A stretch of 35,073 nt of DNA from Actinomadura darangshiensis (GCF_004349235.1 NZ_SMKY01000071.1:1-35073), one strand, 5' to 3'. Shown: positions 24,901 through 31,786, numbered from the stretch's first letter. The notes: a model not told the origin generated them from the letters alone. A program made the numbers and translations.

Positions 24901-25317
24901 GATCGGCGAAATCCGCTCGCCGTATGAGTACTGCGCCCACGTTACGCCGTCGGTATAGATCACGTTCGGGAGCGAGCAGAGCTTACTCCACTGTTCTCGG
25001 TCGCCTCTCCCTGGACGCCACTCCGCTGCCCCGGGGACACCCTTGCCAGGCTTCTTCAACTCGACGTATCCGACTCGCACTTGCCCGATGTTCACGGCGT
25101 AGTCCGGCCGCGCACGGAGTTCGCCGAGCCTCACCTCCCCGTAGGGAACTGCCTCCACACCGATGATTGTGCCGAGCTTTCGCAGGAGTATCTCTAGAGG
25201 GCCTCGCAGTTGGTCTTCGTCGGCTCCCCCCAGCCCCCGTTTCTGAGATATCGTCCGGCCGAATTCTGCCACGATCGCTTGTGCGGCCTTGGTCTCGGGC
25301 TTGGGGGACTGTGCCAC
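21982..25317 (-). CDS. Single-chain restriction-modification enzyme (type ISP/IIG-like)
   Basis: Large DNA methyltransferase with a fused nuclease, 1,111 aa from GTG 25317. This GTG was chosen because GGAGG lies 5 nt upstream; the in-frame GTG at 25323 overlaps that tract. The following residue numbers count from that earlier GTG. The N terminus has a PD-(D/E)xK-type site: RPDYAV (Asp74) and VELKKPG (Glu88, Lys90). Helical linker 150-330. N6-adenine methyltransferase motifs: GSYYTP (336-341, motif X), DPAMGTGTF (375-383, motif I) and GNPPH (495-499, motif IV, usually NPPY/F/W). The remaining C terminus (about 600-1,113) is the likely target-recognition region. No DEAD/SF2 helicase domain, unlike LlaGI-type ISP enzymes, hence closer to a type IIG layout. 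Probably protects the host from phage. Confidence 0.82.
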   Translation of the reverse strand: MAQSPKPETKAAQAIVAEFGRTISQKRGLGGADEDQLRGPLEILLRKLGTIIGVEAVPYGEVRLGELRARPDYAVNIGQVRVGYVELKKPGKGVPGAAEWRPGRGDREQWSKLCSLPNVIYTDGVTWAQYSYGERISPITRLANTISDLRRPSAPAVADLVSVLRRFLLWEPESPRTLTSLVRILGGLCGLLKDEVHAAITDPMKKRSQMRLALLADDWRDLLFPGLDNERFADAFAQTITFALLLARVDGIDLLGETYYEIAQKLGKRHLLMGQAFAVLTSGVDDELDTIETLRRVIDVADLNELDVNPADAYAYLYERFLATYDPALRKDTGSYYTPIDVARHIVRFVDEVLQEHLGKDWGFADDDVVIVDPAMGTGTFLVEIISTVADRVGDKLGPGTREDFVHDLVSKRLIGFEIQVAPYAVAELRIHGSFKTRFQVETPPKARRFLTDALADPRHVQRKLGAPYRVMEEARDEANDIKLKVPVMVIIGNPPHVENAKGRAPWIEQPRQGTARPRSVAARPSIDEFRAKGLGRYESDLHGMPWYFLRWATWKVFEAEQRMPAGVVAFIVPSSVTRSRAFSGLREYLRRKCKVGWVIELTPEGNRPPMPTRIFGPDVGRQLSILIFANADGSDEQKAADVWYVALTGTSEEKRSALKKLKTTHPGWQRCSHAWQAAFLPAGDPIWTFSPSLSDLMPWRSRGITPGRTWVYAPTADLLQDRWHALLAAPLRERRKLFPESRDRALHSKVKPLPGFPPALRTLTEELGSCPEPIQVAYRSFDRQWLIPDNRLLARGRPPLWQVRSEHQIYVSEQDAHQIEDGPALTFTGLVPDLHHFCGWGGGGVRPLWRDPTGNVPNMTDKLLNHLSGVLGLSITAPDVLAYIAAVTAHPGYTHRFKQELRQPGVRVPITADSTLWNDALTIGHEVLWLHTYGSRVTDPAMSLKRSERAVVERFGIKCLAPVRSLPEQLPERLHYEPHTQTLHVGSGAFAPVRQEVVDYTVSGRRIVWRWLNDRTTRPRNKRRSSELDDITPTAWSRNFTLEFLALLSVLTGCVLLYPEQARLLDEICAGPLIGTSDLNDAGVLPVPLAATKPPSQHHPTSLPFTEADL

Positions 25318-25323
25318 GCCCAC

Positions 25324-25879
25324 CTCCAGAGAAGAGCGGCACCGCCCTCACCTTGAGCGTTTTTTCAGACTTCATCAAGTCGCTGGCTGGTCACACCTGC
25401 ATTGTTGGCCACATCCGGCTCAGTTCGTGCTCGGTGCATCTCACTCGGGAGGGCCTGCCTCCTCTACGGCGAACTGCCAAGCGTTCGTACGTCTCAGCGG
25501 CCCATCGGTCAGCCGTGACGCTCGATGTGATCCACCGGCCGATCCTCCTCCAGATCATTGGGACTGGGAAGGAACCGTCCCATGCGTTGTTGAGCGGTAC
25601 TAGATACGAGGCAGGCCGTCGGCCGGCCGCCCGCACCAAGGGCGCCGTCAAACGAGTGCAAGCCGCCAGTCAGCGGAGCCAGATGAAAGCCCAGGAGAGG
25701 GGCTCTTGCTGTCATCGGTCTACTCGCCCACTCAGGCGTTCACGGATGTTCGGTAACTTCCCCGCATGCCTCCGATGTAACGAAACTTCCGATATGTCCA
25801 CTTATTGGACCAGTGGCACACTGTGGCCAATCAAGATATCTGGTTGCAGTGATGCCCCTGTGACAGGTGTGATTTAGAG
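25324..25879. other. Divergent intergenic region with a doubtful small frame
   Basis: About 556 bp between the restriction-modification start (minus) and the OLD nuclease start (plus), with lower GC near 25,780-25,860. An 86-codon minus-strand frame (25391-25651) contains MIWRRIGRWITSS and ERLAVRRRGGRPSRV, but it starts at TTG without a ribosome binding site and matches nothing I know; it may be a small upstream gene or a remnant. Otherwise this is promoter territory. Confidence 0.35.
25805..25830. promoter_or_regulatory. Palindrome upstream of the OLD nuclease
   Basis: CAGTG-GCA-CACTG (25811-25823) is a perfect 5-3-5 repeat flanked by TTGG (25805) and CCAA (25827-25830), giving a longer imperfect palindrome 50 bp before the OLD start. 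Candidate operator; regulator unknown. Confidence 0.33.
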
Positions 25880-27760
25880 GTGCGAATCAAGCGAGTGCGG
25901 ATCCAGAACTACAGATGCCTGCCGGACGTGGACATCGACTTCGACGACATCACGACGTTCATCGGTCCCACCGGGGTCGGAAAGTCAGCCGTTCTGCGCG
26001 CGTTGGACTGGTTCTTCAACGGGACGGCGCAGGCTCTCACCGCCGAGGACGTGTGGGTGGGCGCGGAGCGACGGCAGATTAGTGTCGAGGTGGAGTTCTG
26101 TGATCTCACGGATCTGGATCGGGACGCCCTGGGCAAGTACGCGGCGGGCAACACTGGCACCGTCCGGCTGTGGCGGCGCTGGGAAGACGGCCGGGACAAG
26201 CTGTCGGGACGCACGTTGTCCTACCCGGCCTTCGAGTATGTCCGGCGAGCGGAGAAGCTCAGCGAACTGAACACCCGTTACAAGGAACTGCGCGAACAGC
26301 GGTCCGACCTCGGTCTCCCTGCCGCGAGGAGCGCGGCCAAGGCCGAGGACGCTATGACCGCCTGGGAGCGCGCGCACCACGACGAACTGGTGCCCATGGA
26401 ACTGGCAGCGGACGGTCACTTCTTCGGATTCGCGGGGCAGGCGAAGATGAGCGGCCTGTTCGACTACGTGTTCGTCAGCGCGGACCTGCGGGCCTCCGAG
26501 GAAGGTCGTGACGTTAAGGGATCGATCATTGGGCGGATCCTTGACCAAGCCGTCGACCGCTCCCTGGCGGAACAGGATTTCCTCGAGTTGCAGACGGTTT
26601 TCGACGACCGGCGCGGCAAGATCCACAAAGAGCACTTCGAGTCTCAGCTCGAGGAGTTGTCGGACGAACTGACCCAAGAGGTGGAACAGCTCACCGTGGG
26701 ACGTAAACTCCGCGTCAGTTCCCACGTTCCGGAGATGCGTATCCCGCAGCCCCAGTTCCAGGTGTCCGTGGAGGACGGTTCCGCCAGTACGCGCGTGGAC
26801 CAGCAGGGACACGGCTTTCAGCGGGCGCTGCTCATTACCGCGCTACGCGTTCTAGCGGAGCGCAGAGCCAGCGAGTCGAGCCGTACGGTGTTCTTGGCGA
26901 TCGAGGAACCGGAGCTGTTCCAGCATCCGCTGCAGGCTCGGACATTCGCCTCGGTGCTACGCGAGTTGGCTGGACAACACGAACGCGGTATCCAGATCAC
27001 CTACGCCACTCACAGCCCATACTTCCTAGAGCCGGAGGGGTTCGACCAAGTCCGGCGTCTCACCCGAGCGATTGAAGCCGGGGCACCTACGGTCGGCATC
27101 CACGCGACCACCTACGCTGCAGTGCAGGGGCGACTCGGCACCTCCAAGGGGGACGCGAAGCTCCTCAAGCAGTTTGCGCGCGCCTACCTGACCGAACTTC
27201 CAGAAGCCATGTTCGCCCGCTGCGTGCTACTGGTAGAGGGCATCTCGGACAAGGGGCTGCTCGAAGGCTGCGGTATGCGGGACGACCCCTTGAACAGGAA
27301 CGGCATCATCGTGGTTCAGGTCAACGGCAAGCAGAACCTCCGGCTCCCGTATGCGATCCTCGCCACGCTGGGCATCCCGACATTCATGGTCTTCGACGGG
27401 GACGCTCACAACGCCGCACGACGGCCGGACGACACCGATCAGACACTCGCGACCCGCATCGCGCTGGAATCTAAGAAGAACTGTCAACTGCTCACCCTGT
27501 TGGGCGAGGAGCCGGAGGACTGGCCTGAAACTAGGGTGGGAAGTGGGTACGCGGTGTTCCATGACACTCTGGACGACCACCTCGAAAAGGCATGGCAGGA
27601 GTGGGGTGTGGCCAGGCAGCAACTCATCGAGGAAGGCGTCGGAACGGGTGAGAAGGAGGAACAGAGCTACCGCCAAGCCGCCCGACAGGCCACAGCTCCT
27701 CCATCGCATGAGCTCGCGGAGATCATCGCCCGTGCCCGCCTCCTAGCGAGGGAGAACTGA
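25880..27760 (+). CDS. OLD-family ATPase/TOPRIM nuclease
   Basis: Cytoplasmic overcoming-lysogenization-defect nuclease, 626 aa, class 1-like size. The SMC/ABC-type ATPase has Walker A GPTGVGKS (29-36), a signature-like QGHGFQRAL (309-317), Walker B FLAIEEPE (338-345) and switch His in THSP (377-380). The C-terminal TOPRIM nuclease has the metal-binding VEGISD (Glu453, Asp457) and DGD (506-508). GTG 25880 begins MRIKRVRIQNYRCL, the normal start of the family; the ribosome binding site is weak (AGAGG abuts the start), so a leaderless or distant one is possible. No UvrD/GajB helicase gene follows, so it is not a standard Gabija pair. An NYN nuclease gene follows after 55 nt. Confidence 0.85.
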   Translation: MRIKRVRIQNYRCLPDVDIDFDDITTFIGPTGVGKSAVLRALDWFFNGTAQALTAEDVWVGAERRQISVEVEFCDLTDLDRDALGKYAAGNTGTVRLWRRWEDGRDKLSGRTLSYPAFEYVRRAEKLSELNTRYKELREQRSDLGLPAARSAAKAEDAMTAWERAHHDELVPMELAADGHFFGFAGQAKMSGLFDYVFVSADLRASEEGRDVKGSIIGRILDQAVDRSLAEQDFLELQTVFDDRRGKIHKEHFESQLEELSDELTQEVEQLTVGRKLRVSSHVPEMRIPQPQFQVSVEDGSASTRVDQQGHGFQRALLITALRVLAERRASESSRTVFLAIEEPELFQHPLQARTFASVLRELAGQHERGIQITYATHSPYFLEPEGFDQVRRLTRAIEAGAPTVGIHATTYAAVQGRLGTSKGDAKLLKQFARAYLTELPEAMFARCVLLVEGISDKGLLEGCGMRDDPLNRNGIIVVQVNGKQNLRLPYAILATLGIPTFMVFDGDAHNAARRPDDTDQTLATRIALESKKNCQLLTLLGEEPEDWPETRVGSGYAVFHDTLDDHLEKAWQEWGVARQQLIEEGVGTGEKEEQSYRQAARQATAPPSHELAEIIARARLLAREN

Positions 27761-27780
27761 TCATTGAGTTGACAAATCTT

Positions 27781-27815
27781 CCCCTAGGGGGACGCGGTGG
27801 CGCTAGATTACTGCC
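27781..27815 (+). promoter_or_regulatory. Leaderless-type promoter with CCCCTAGGGG palindrome
   Basis: TAGATT (27804-27809) ends 6 nt before the ATG at 27816, so transcription would begin at or next to the start codon. The perfect palindrome CCCCTAGGGG (27781-27790) occupies the -35 position. A TTGACA lies at 27769-27774 but is 29 bp from the -10, too far for a normal promoter. No ribosome binding site precedes the ATG. Confidence 0.42.
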
Positions 27816-28598
27816 ATGCAGCATATGCGCACTGCACTGTATTTGGATTTTGACAATGTCCTCAGCGGTCTGTGTGAGTTGGATCCGCTGGCGGCTGAAC
27901 GATTCGCGACGGACCCCGGGGTGTGGCTGCGGCGGCTATCAGAGATCTTGGAGTCTGGGGCGCGGCGGCGATGGCTTGTGCTGCGGTGCTACCTGAATCC
28001 CAGCGGTTACGTGCCGATGGGGACGGAGCGCAGGTACTTCTCCCGCTACCGGGCCGCGTTCGTGCGGGCCGGGTTCGAGATTGTCGACTGCCCGCGATAC
28101 AACACTACGAAGAACGGAGCAGACATCAGGGTGGTCGTCGACGCGATCGACGCGCTGTCAAGGGAGCCGGTGTGTGAGGAGTTCATCATCGCCTCAGGCG
28201 ACTCCGACATGACGCCGCTGCTCCAACGGCTACGCCGCGCGGACCGGCGTACGCTCGTCATGTCGCCGCTGGACGCAGCCAAGGCGTATACCTCGATCGC
28301 TGACCAGGTACTCAACGGTCATCAGATCCTCGCACTTGTCCAAGGCGAATCCATCGATCTCGACGACGAGAGCGGAGAGATCACGACGGAAGGTAACGGC
28401 ATCGGGCATCCGGAACCCTTTTCCGTCGATAACTCCGGTGCCTACGAGTCTTTCAGGTCGATCGTGTCGAGGGAGTACGATGACGCCGCCGAACCGCTGA
28501 ACCTCGCGTCGTTGGCGCAGCAGTTGCGCACTGATACGGCAGCTGTAGATCGTGGTTGTGGGGATGATGCTGCTGGTCGGCGGGGCGCCTGGGGATGA
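27816..28598 (+). pseudogene. NYN-domain nuclease, 5' part, split by an IS701-family element
   Basis: NYN (PIN-like, LabA/DUF88-type) predicted ribonuclease. Acidic residues of the metal site: LDFDN (Asp11, Asp13), NGADIRVVVD (Asp103) and ASGDSDM (Asp129, Asp131), all intact in residues 1-150. From about 205, YESFRSIVSREYDD and LNLASLAQQLRTD look like the beginning of an OST-HTH/LOTUS-like domain. Native sequence stops at 28544; the last 17 codons to the TGA at 28598 come from the inserted element. Removing the element and one AGCT copy restores the frame to a stop at 30188-30190 (271 aa). The truncated form keeps the whole nuclease domain and might still act. Leaderless-looking promoter. Confidence 0.82.
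28541..28544. repeat. Target-site duplication AGCT, left copy
   Basis: AGCT immediately before the IS left end; the matching copy is at 30100-30103. A 4-bp duplication is the size usual for IS701-family elements. Confidence 0.65.
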
Positions 28599-28628
28599 TC
28601 ACGATCGGGTGGAGTGCCGGACATGCGA

Positions 28629-28684
28629 GACGGCCGCCGTGATCGTTGCTTTGTGTGACGAAAGTAAAGAACCCGGCGGCCGTC
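28629..28684 (+). promoter_or_regulatory. 11-bp inverted repeat spanning the transposase start
   Basis: GACGGCCGCCG (28629-28639) and CGGCGGCCGTC (28674-28684) are exact complements with a 34-nt loop that contains the GTG start. Transcripts entering from outside could fold and hide the start; a transcript starting inside would lack the left arm. Inferred control of transposase translation. Confidence 0.4.
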
Positions 28685-30073
28685 GGGGGCACGGTAGCGC
28701 ATGCCGACGATGAGCGCCGGGTGGGTTTCCTGGACGCGGTGATGGCCCGGATCGCGGGATGTTTCCGCAGGTGTGAGCCCCGGCGACTGGTCCGGGAGTT
28801 CGTGCTGGGGCTGCTGATGGAGCTGGAGGACCACAACTGCTGGACCATCGCCGAGGCGCTGGGACACAGCGGCCCGCACCGGCTGCAGCATCTGCTGTCG
28901 CGGGCGAAATGGGACGAGCGGCAGGTCCTGGACCAGACCGCGGTGTGGGCGGCCGGGCACCTGACCGGCGACGATCCCCACGAGGGGCAGGACGCGGGTC
29001 AGGACGCGGTGTTCATCCTGGACGAGACCGGCGACGCCAAGTCCTCCACCGACTGCGTCGGCTCCGCCCGCCAGTACTCCGGCAGCCTGGGCGGGGTCGC
29101 ACTGTGCCAGGTCACGGTCAACCTCACCTACGTCACCACACGCGGTCACACCATCATCGACCGCCGCCTGTACCTTCCCCGTGATTGGGCCGGCGATGAG
29201 GAACGCCGTGAGCTGGCCGGCGTCCCCGAACACATCGAGTTCGCCACCAAACCGCAGCTGGCCGCCCAGATGCTCGCCCACGCCCACGACCGCGCGATCC
29301 GGGCGCCGTTCGCCGCCGGTGACGAGGTCTACGGCGGCCGCGACCTGCGCCGCCACATCCGCAGCCTGGGCATGAACTATGTGATGGCGGTCAAGCACGA
29401 CCACCCCGTGGCGCTCGGCCCGCACACCACCACCGCCCGCAAGGCCGTCCGCCTGATCGGCGACGGCGGATGGCAGCGCGTACGCACCGGAACCGGAACC
29501 AAAGGCGTCCGCTCCTACGACTGGGCCATGCTCGCCATCACCCCCGACGACACCCCCAACGGCCCAGACCAGGCCGGTGACCAGGCCGGTGACCAGGCCG
29601 GTGACCAGGCCGGTGACGCGGTCCTGCTGGTGCGGCGGCACCGCTACACCCGCAAACTGTCCTACTACCGGTGCTTCACCACCGGCCCGGCGCCGCTGGC
29701 CCGCCTGGTCGCGGTCGCCACGCTGCGCTGGAAGATCGAAGAGGACCACCAGCTCGCTAAACAGGCCTGCGGCCTGGACAAAGGCCAGACCACCCGGTGG
29801 AGGTCCTGGCACCGCTGGAGCTGCCTGGCCCTGCTGGCCTACACCTACCTCGCCGTCACCGCAGCCACCCAACCCACCGGCCCGGACCAGGACCCCGACA
29901 TGATCGCGATCACCGTCCCCGAACTCCTGCGCAACATCCGAGGACCGATCGTGCCGGAGCCTCGCCGCGATCCCGAACACCGCCGCGCATGGTCCACCTG
30001 GCGCCGACGCCACCAATACCGAGCCCGAAAATGCCACCAGGCATGGCACGCCTACGCCGACACCACCACATGA
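28655..30073 (+). CDS. IS701-family transposase
   Basis: DDE transposase, 472 aa. The catalytic triad is placed as Asp123 in FILDETGDAKSS, Asp223 in AGDEVYGG and Glu362/363 in RWKIEEDH. The segment CVGSARQYSGSLGG and the RGHTIIDRRLYLPRDW strand are diagnostic for the IS701/DUF4322 superfamily. GTG 28655 was chosen; an in-frame TTG at 28646 is possible, and neither has a good ribosome binding site. A QAGD x4 tandem insert (residues 306-321) sits between the second and third catalytic residues and is probably a surface loop. No frameshift or internal stop, so the enzyme looks functional. Confidence 0.9.
   Translation: MTKVKNPAAVGGTVAHADDERRVGFLDAVMARIAGCFRRCEPRRLVREFVLGLLMELEDHNCWTIAEALGHSGPHRLQHLLSRAKWDERQVLDQTAVWAAGHLTGDDPHEGQDAGQDAVFILDETGDAKSSTDCVGSARQYSGSLGGVALCQVTVNLTYVTTRGHTIIDRRLYLPRDWAGDEERRELAGVPEHIEFATKPQLAAQMLAHAHDRAIRAPFAAGDEVYGGRDLRRHIRSLGMNYVMAVKHDHPVALGPHTTTARKAVRLIGDGGWQRVRTGTGTKGVRSYDWAMLAITPDDTPNGPDQAGDQAGDQAGDQAGDAVLLVRRHRYTRKLSYYRCFTTGPAPLARLVAVATLRWKIEEDHQLAKQACGLDKGQTTRWRSWHRWSCLALLAYTYLAVTAATQPTGPDQDPDMIAITVPELLRNIRGPIVPEPRRDPEHRRAWSTWRRRHQYRARKCHQAWHAYADTTT
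29569..29616 (+). repeat. 12-bp tandem repeat, four exact copies
   Basis: CCAGGCCGGTGA repeated four times without change, encoding DQAG repeats inside the transposase. Exact identity suggests recent slippage expansion, and copy number may vary between element copies. Confidence 0.9.
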
Positions 30074-30099
30074 TCATCGCAGGCCACAGCCCCAATTAC

Positions 30100-30103
30100 A
30101 GCT
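30100..30103. repeat. Target-site duplication AGCT, right copy
   Basis: AGCT directly after the IS right end, matching 28541-28544. Confidence 0.65.
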
Positions 30104-30190
30104 GCCGTATCCGAGGAGGACCTCGCCGTCGTGCGGGGATGGCTGGACGCGCCAGTGGACCATGTGGCAAACGTCCGAGAGCAGGAGTAA
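30104..30190 (+). pseudogene. NYN-domain gene, separated 3' fragment
   Basis: Twenty-eight codons plus TAA continuing the NYN reading frame after the IS: it begins AVSEEDLAVVRGWLDAP and ends VREQE. Joined to the 5' part it completes a plausible C-terminal helix-turn-helix-like domain. It has no start of its own and is presumably untranslated. Confidence 0.68.
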
Positions 30191-30234
30191 TGACGCGCCA
30201 CCACGCCGGAAATAGTACTTCGTCACCAAGTTGA

Positions 30235-30256
30235 GCCGCGGCGAGGGTCCCGCGGC
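30235..30256. terminator. Hairpin between convergent genes
   Basis: GCCGCGG (30235-30241) and CCGCGGC (30250-30256) form a perfect 7-bp stem with an 8-nt loop, between the NYN 3' fragment and the converging EREWR-protein gene. No U tract. Confidence 0.42.
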
Positions 30257-30347
30257 CGCGCTGTGGGGGGTGGTTCACGGGAGCCGATGCCCCGCGCAGG
30301 GTTCTCGGTGCAACGACCAATCATCGCCATGGCTGCCGGACGGGCTC

Positions 30348-31040
30348 CTATTGGAGTGATCGCAGAGCGGCTCCGTCCCAGTAGAGGTGTTCGGCTTTGA
30401 TCCAGGCCGCTGGGTAGTGGTGCCATGGGTGTGCTCCGCCGATAGTGAACGCAGGATCCGGGACGGGCTCGCCTGTGCTGCCGTCGATCCAATCGGTGGC
30501 TAGGGGAGTGGGCTTCCAGGTCGGGTCGCCGACGAGGACTGCGGCCACTGCCTGAGGCTGAAATCCCCATGCCCCGTTTGGCGAGGGGATTCGCCATTCG
30601 CGCTCCCAGCTGAAGTCCATGACGGCTTGGCCGTCGTTGCGGATGGGGTTGCCCCAGACCTTGATCTCTGGTGGCCATTGGTCGTGGACTGCCTCGGGCG
30701 GGTAGGCGATGCCGCCGCCTCCAGCGGCGATGACGTCCGCGCGGCGCAGCAGTACACCCCAAGGTGCCATCTTCCGGTCGCGGAGCATGTGAAGCAGGTG
30801 GTCGCCGGGGCTTTCCGACAGACACACGGCCGGTCCGTGGGCGCGAAATGGGGTGAAACCAAGCAGCGTCTGGTTCGTGAGGATGGCATCGAGACGCTGT
30901 TGAGGAGTCATCTCCTTGATCTCGGGGGGCACGTCAGGGGTGAACTTTGAGTTCGGGCGACGGCCGCAGAAGTGGATCAGAAGGTCACTCTGGCCGGGGC
31001 CGGTAGGCATCAGCTGAGGCGCGAGGATGGCATCCGTCAT
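30348..31040 (-). CDS. EREWR-motif protein, possibly AbiGi-like phage-resistance protein
   Basis: Soluble protein of 230 aa with no membrane segment. It opens with LLIHFCGRR, a small conserved-looking AVCLSESPGDHLLHMLRD block (71-88), a WGVLLRRADVIAAGGGGIAYPP block and the strong motif SWEREWR (144-150). This order (H-F start, V-C-x-[ST]-E/D, hydrophobic strand, late EREWR) resembles the AbiGi/DUF2743-type proteins found in abortive-infection loci, but the match is from memory of motif order, not a search. ATG 31040 lies 18 nt after the stop of the zinc-ribbon remnant, so both were once in one transcript. Function not established. Confidence 0.55.
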   Translation of the reverse strand: MTDAILAPQLMPTGPGQSDLLIHFCGRRPNSKFTPDVPPEIKEMTPQQRLDAILTNQTLLGFTPFRAHGPAVCLSESPGDHLLHMLRDRKMAPWGVLLRRADVIAAGGGGIAYPPEAVHDQWPPEIKVWGNPIRNDGQAVMDFSWEREWRIPSPNGAWGFQPQAVAAVLVGDPTWKPTPLATDWIDGSTGEPVPDPAFTIGGAHPWHHYPAAWIKAEHLYWDGAALRSLQ

Positions 31041-31058
31041 GGCGCCAATGATCTCGTG

Positions 31059-31523
31059 TCACCTGCGGAACCTGCGCTGAACTTCGTTCCAAGAGTGATG
31101 AGTGTTATCGGCCCCCTGCAGCAGTTCGTCGTACGCGGCGACCAAGGGGGTGGGGCGGGCGTCGGGTGGCAGAGCCGAGAGGCGGGCCTGCAGTGCGTTC
31201 TCGGCCGAGGCATCGGCGAGGTCCGCGGCTGTTGGAAGGCGTGACGGCGTTGGTTGTGCGGCGGGCGCGTTGCTGGCAGGCTGCTCCGCAGTAGCGGCGG
31301 GCCTGGCCAGTCGGGGGCGTGGTCGGCCTCGCGGCCGTAGCCGGGCCCGGCGCACTGCGGGCGGCGTCGCCCGGGGTGACGGAAGAAGGTAAGCCGAGCG
31401 CTCCCGGATCCGCGCGGGCATGTTCGAGGCCGGCGGCGCTTGGTCGACGACATGCTTGGCGAGGGCGGCATTCGGCTGGGACAGCGCGTCCAGACCATCG
31501 ACGGCGGTGGATGTTGGTGCATC
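31059..31523 (-). pseudogene. Frameshifted zinc-ribbon protein remnant
   Basis: Coding-like sequence with high G/C third positions moves through different frames on the minus strand. Pieces in order: ALSQPNAALAKHVVDQAPP; then in another frame RRPQCAGPGYGREADHAPDW; then GQARRYCGAACQQRARR; then back to PTAADLADASAENALQARL through HHSWNEVQRRFRR and a TGA at 31059-31061. The RYCxxAC-x-x-RA segment is the second half of a zinc ribbon common in actinobacterial small proteins; the expected second Cys of the first half is Tyr (CAGPGY). Two or three frameshifts are needed, so the gene is broken, unless there are sequencing errors in these GC-rich stretches. Confidence 0.5.
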
Positions 31524-31624
31524 CTAGCCGGGCGCTCTGCTTCCCGATGCCGGGCCCTACGCGGGCGGGTGGCGCTGGATCCCGGGAATCGCGGGGGTCC
31601 TGGGACCCGCTCGGAGCGTCGATC

Positions 31625-31786
31625 CTATGCGGTGGCGATGGCGCGCTTGACGACGCCGCCAACGATGAGGGCCAGGCCGTGCGCGAGCCACTGCGCGACT
31701 CCCTGGCGGAGTAGCCAGTTGTAGGCGGCGCTACGGACCCAGGCCGCTCCGAGCCAGGCGATTATCTGCTGGATGTTGGCCTCCAT
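31625..31786 (-). CDS. 53-residue Trp-rich hydrophobic small protein
   Basis: Small gene not previously named. ATG 31786 is preceded by AAAGGGGGT, a strong Shine-Dalgarno tract at the right distance; the TAG is at 31625-31627. The product begins MEANIQQIIAWLGAAW and contains four Trp (11, 16, 24, 33), a hydrophobic run of about 18 residues (29-46, GVAQWLAHGLALIVGGVV) and then KR, net charge about +3. It could be a single-pass or membrane-active amphipathic peptide. It lies 95 nt downstream of the CHAT protease gene on the same strand. Role unknown; a protease-activated membrane toxin is one possibility. Confidence 0.6.
   Translation of the reverse strand: MEANIQQIIAWLGAAWVRSAAYNWLLRQGVAQWLAHGLALIVGGVVKRAIATA

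Larger units (their letters stand above)
28545..30099 (+). mobile_element. IS701-family insertion sequence (1,555 bp)
   Basis: Carries one transposase gene and ends in imperfect inverted repeats (GTAGATCGTGG... left; GTAATTGGGGC... right, both followed by TGTGG). It is flanked by AGCT on both sides, and by the palindromic target GATACGGC-AGCT-GCCGTATC. The ends were set by restoring the NYN reading frame across the target, which works exactly with a 4-bp duplication. Confidence 0.75.

Noticed and set aside
25391..25651. A real 86-residue gene upstream of the restriction-modification enzyme
   Set aside because: TTG start without a ribosome binding site and no recognisable family; left as a note in the intergenic entry.
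25880..27760. A Gabija system
   Set aside because: The OLD-type protein fits GajA broadly, but no UvrD/GajB helicase is adjacent on either side.
29569..29616. CRISPR-like repeats
   Set aside because: The units are 12 bp, contiguous and without spacers, inside a coding frame; no CRISPR array or cas gene is visible in the window.
31059..31421. A single intact 120-residue gene instead of a frameshifted remnant
   Set aside because: The single frame has an Arg/Pro-rich stretch in the middle, while the neighbouring frames there carry the cysteine motifs and better codon bias.
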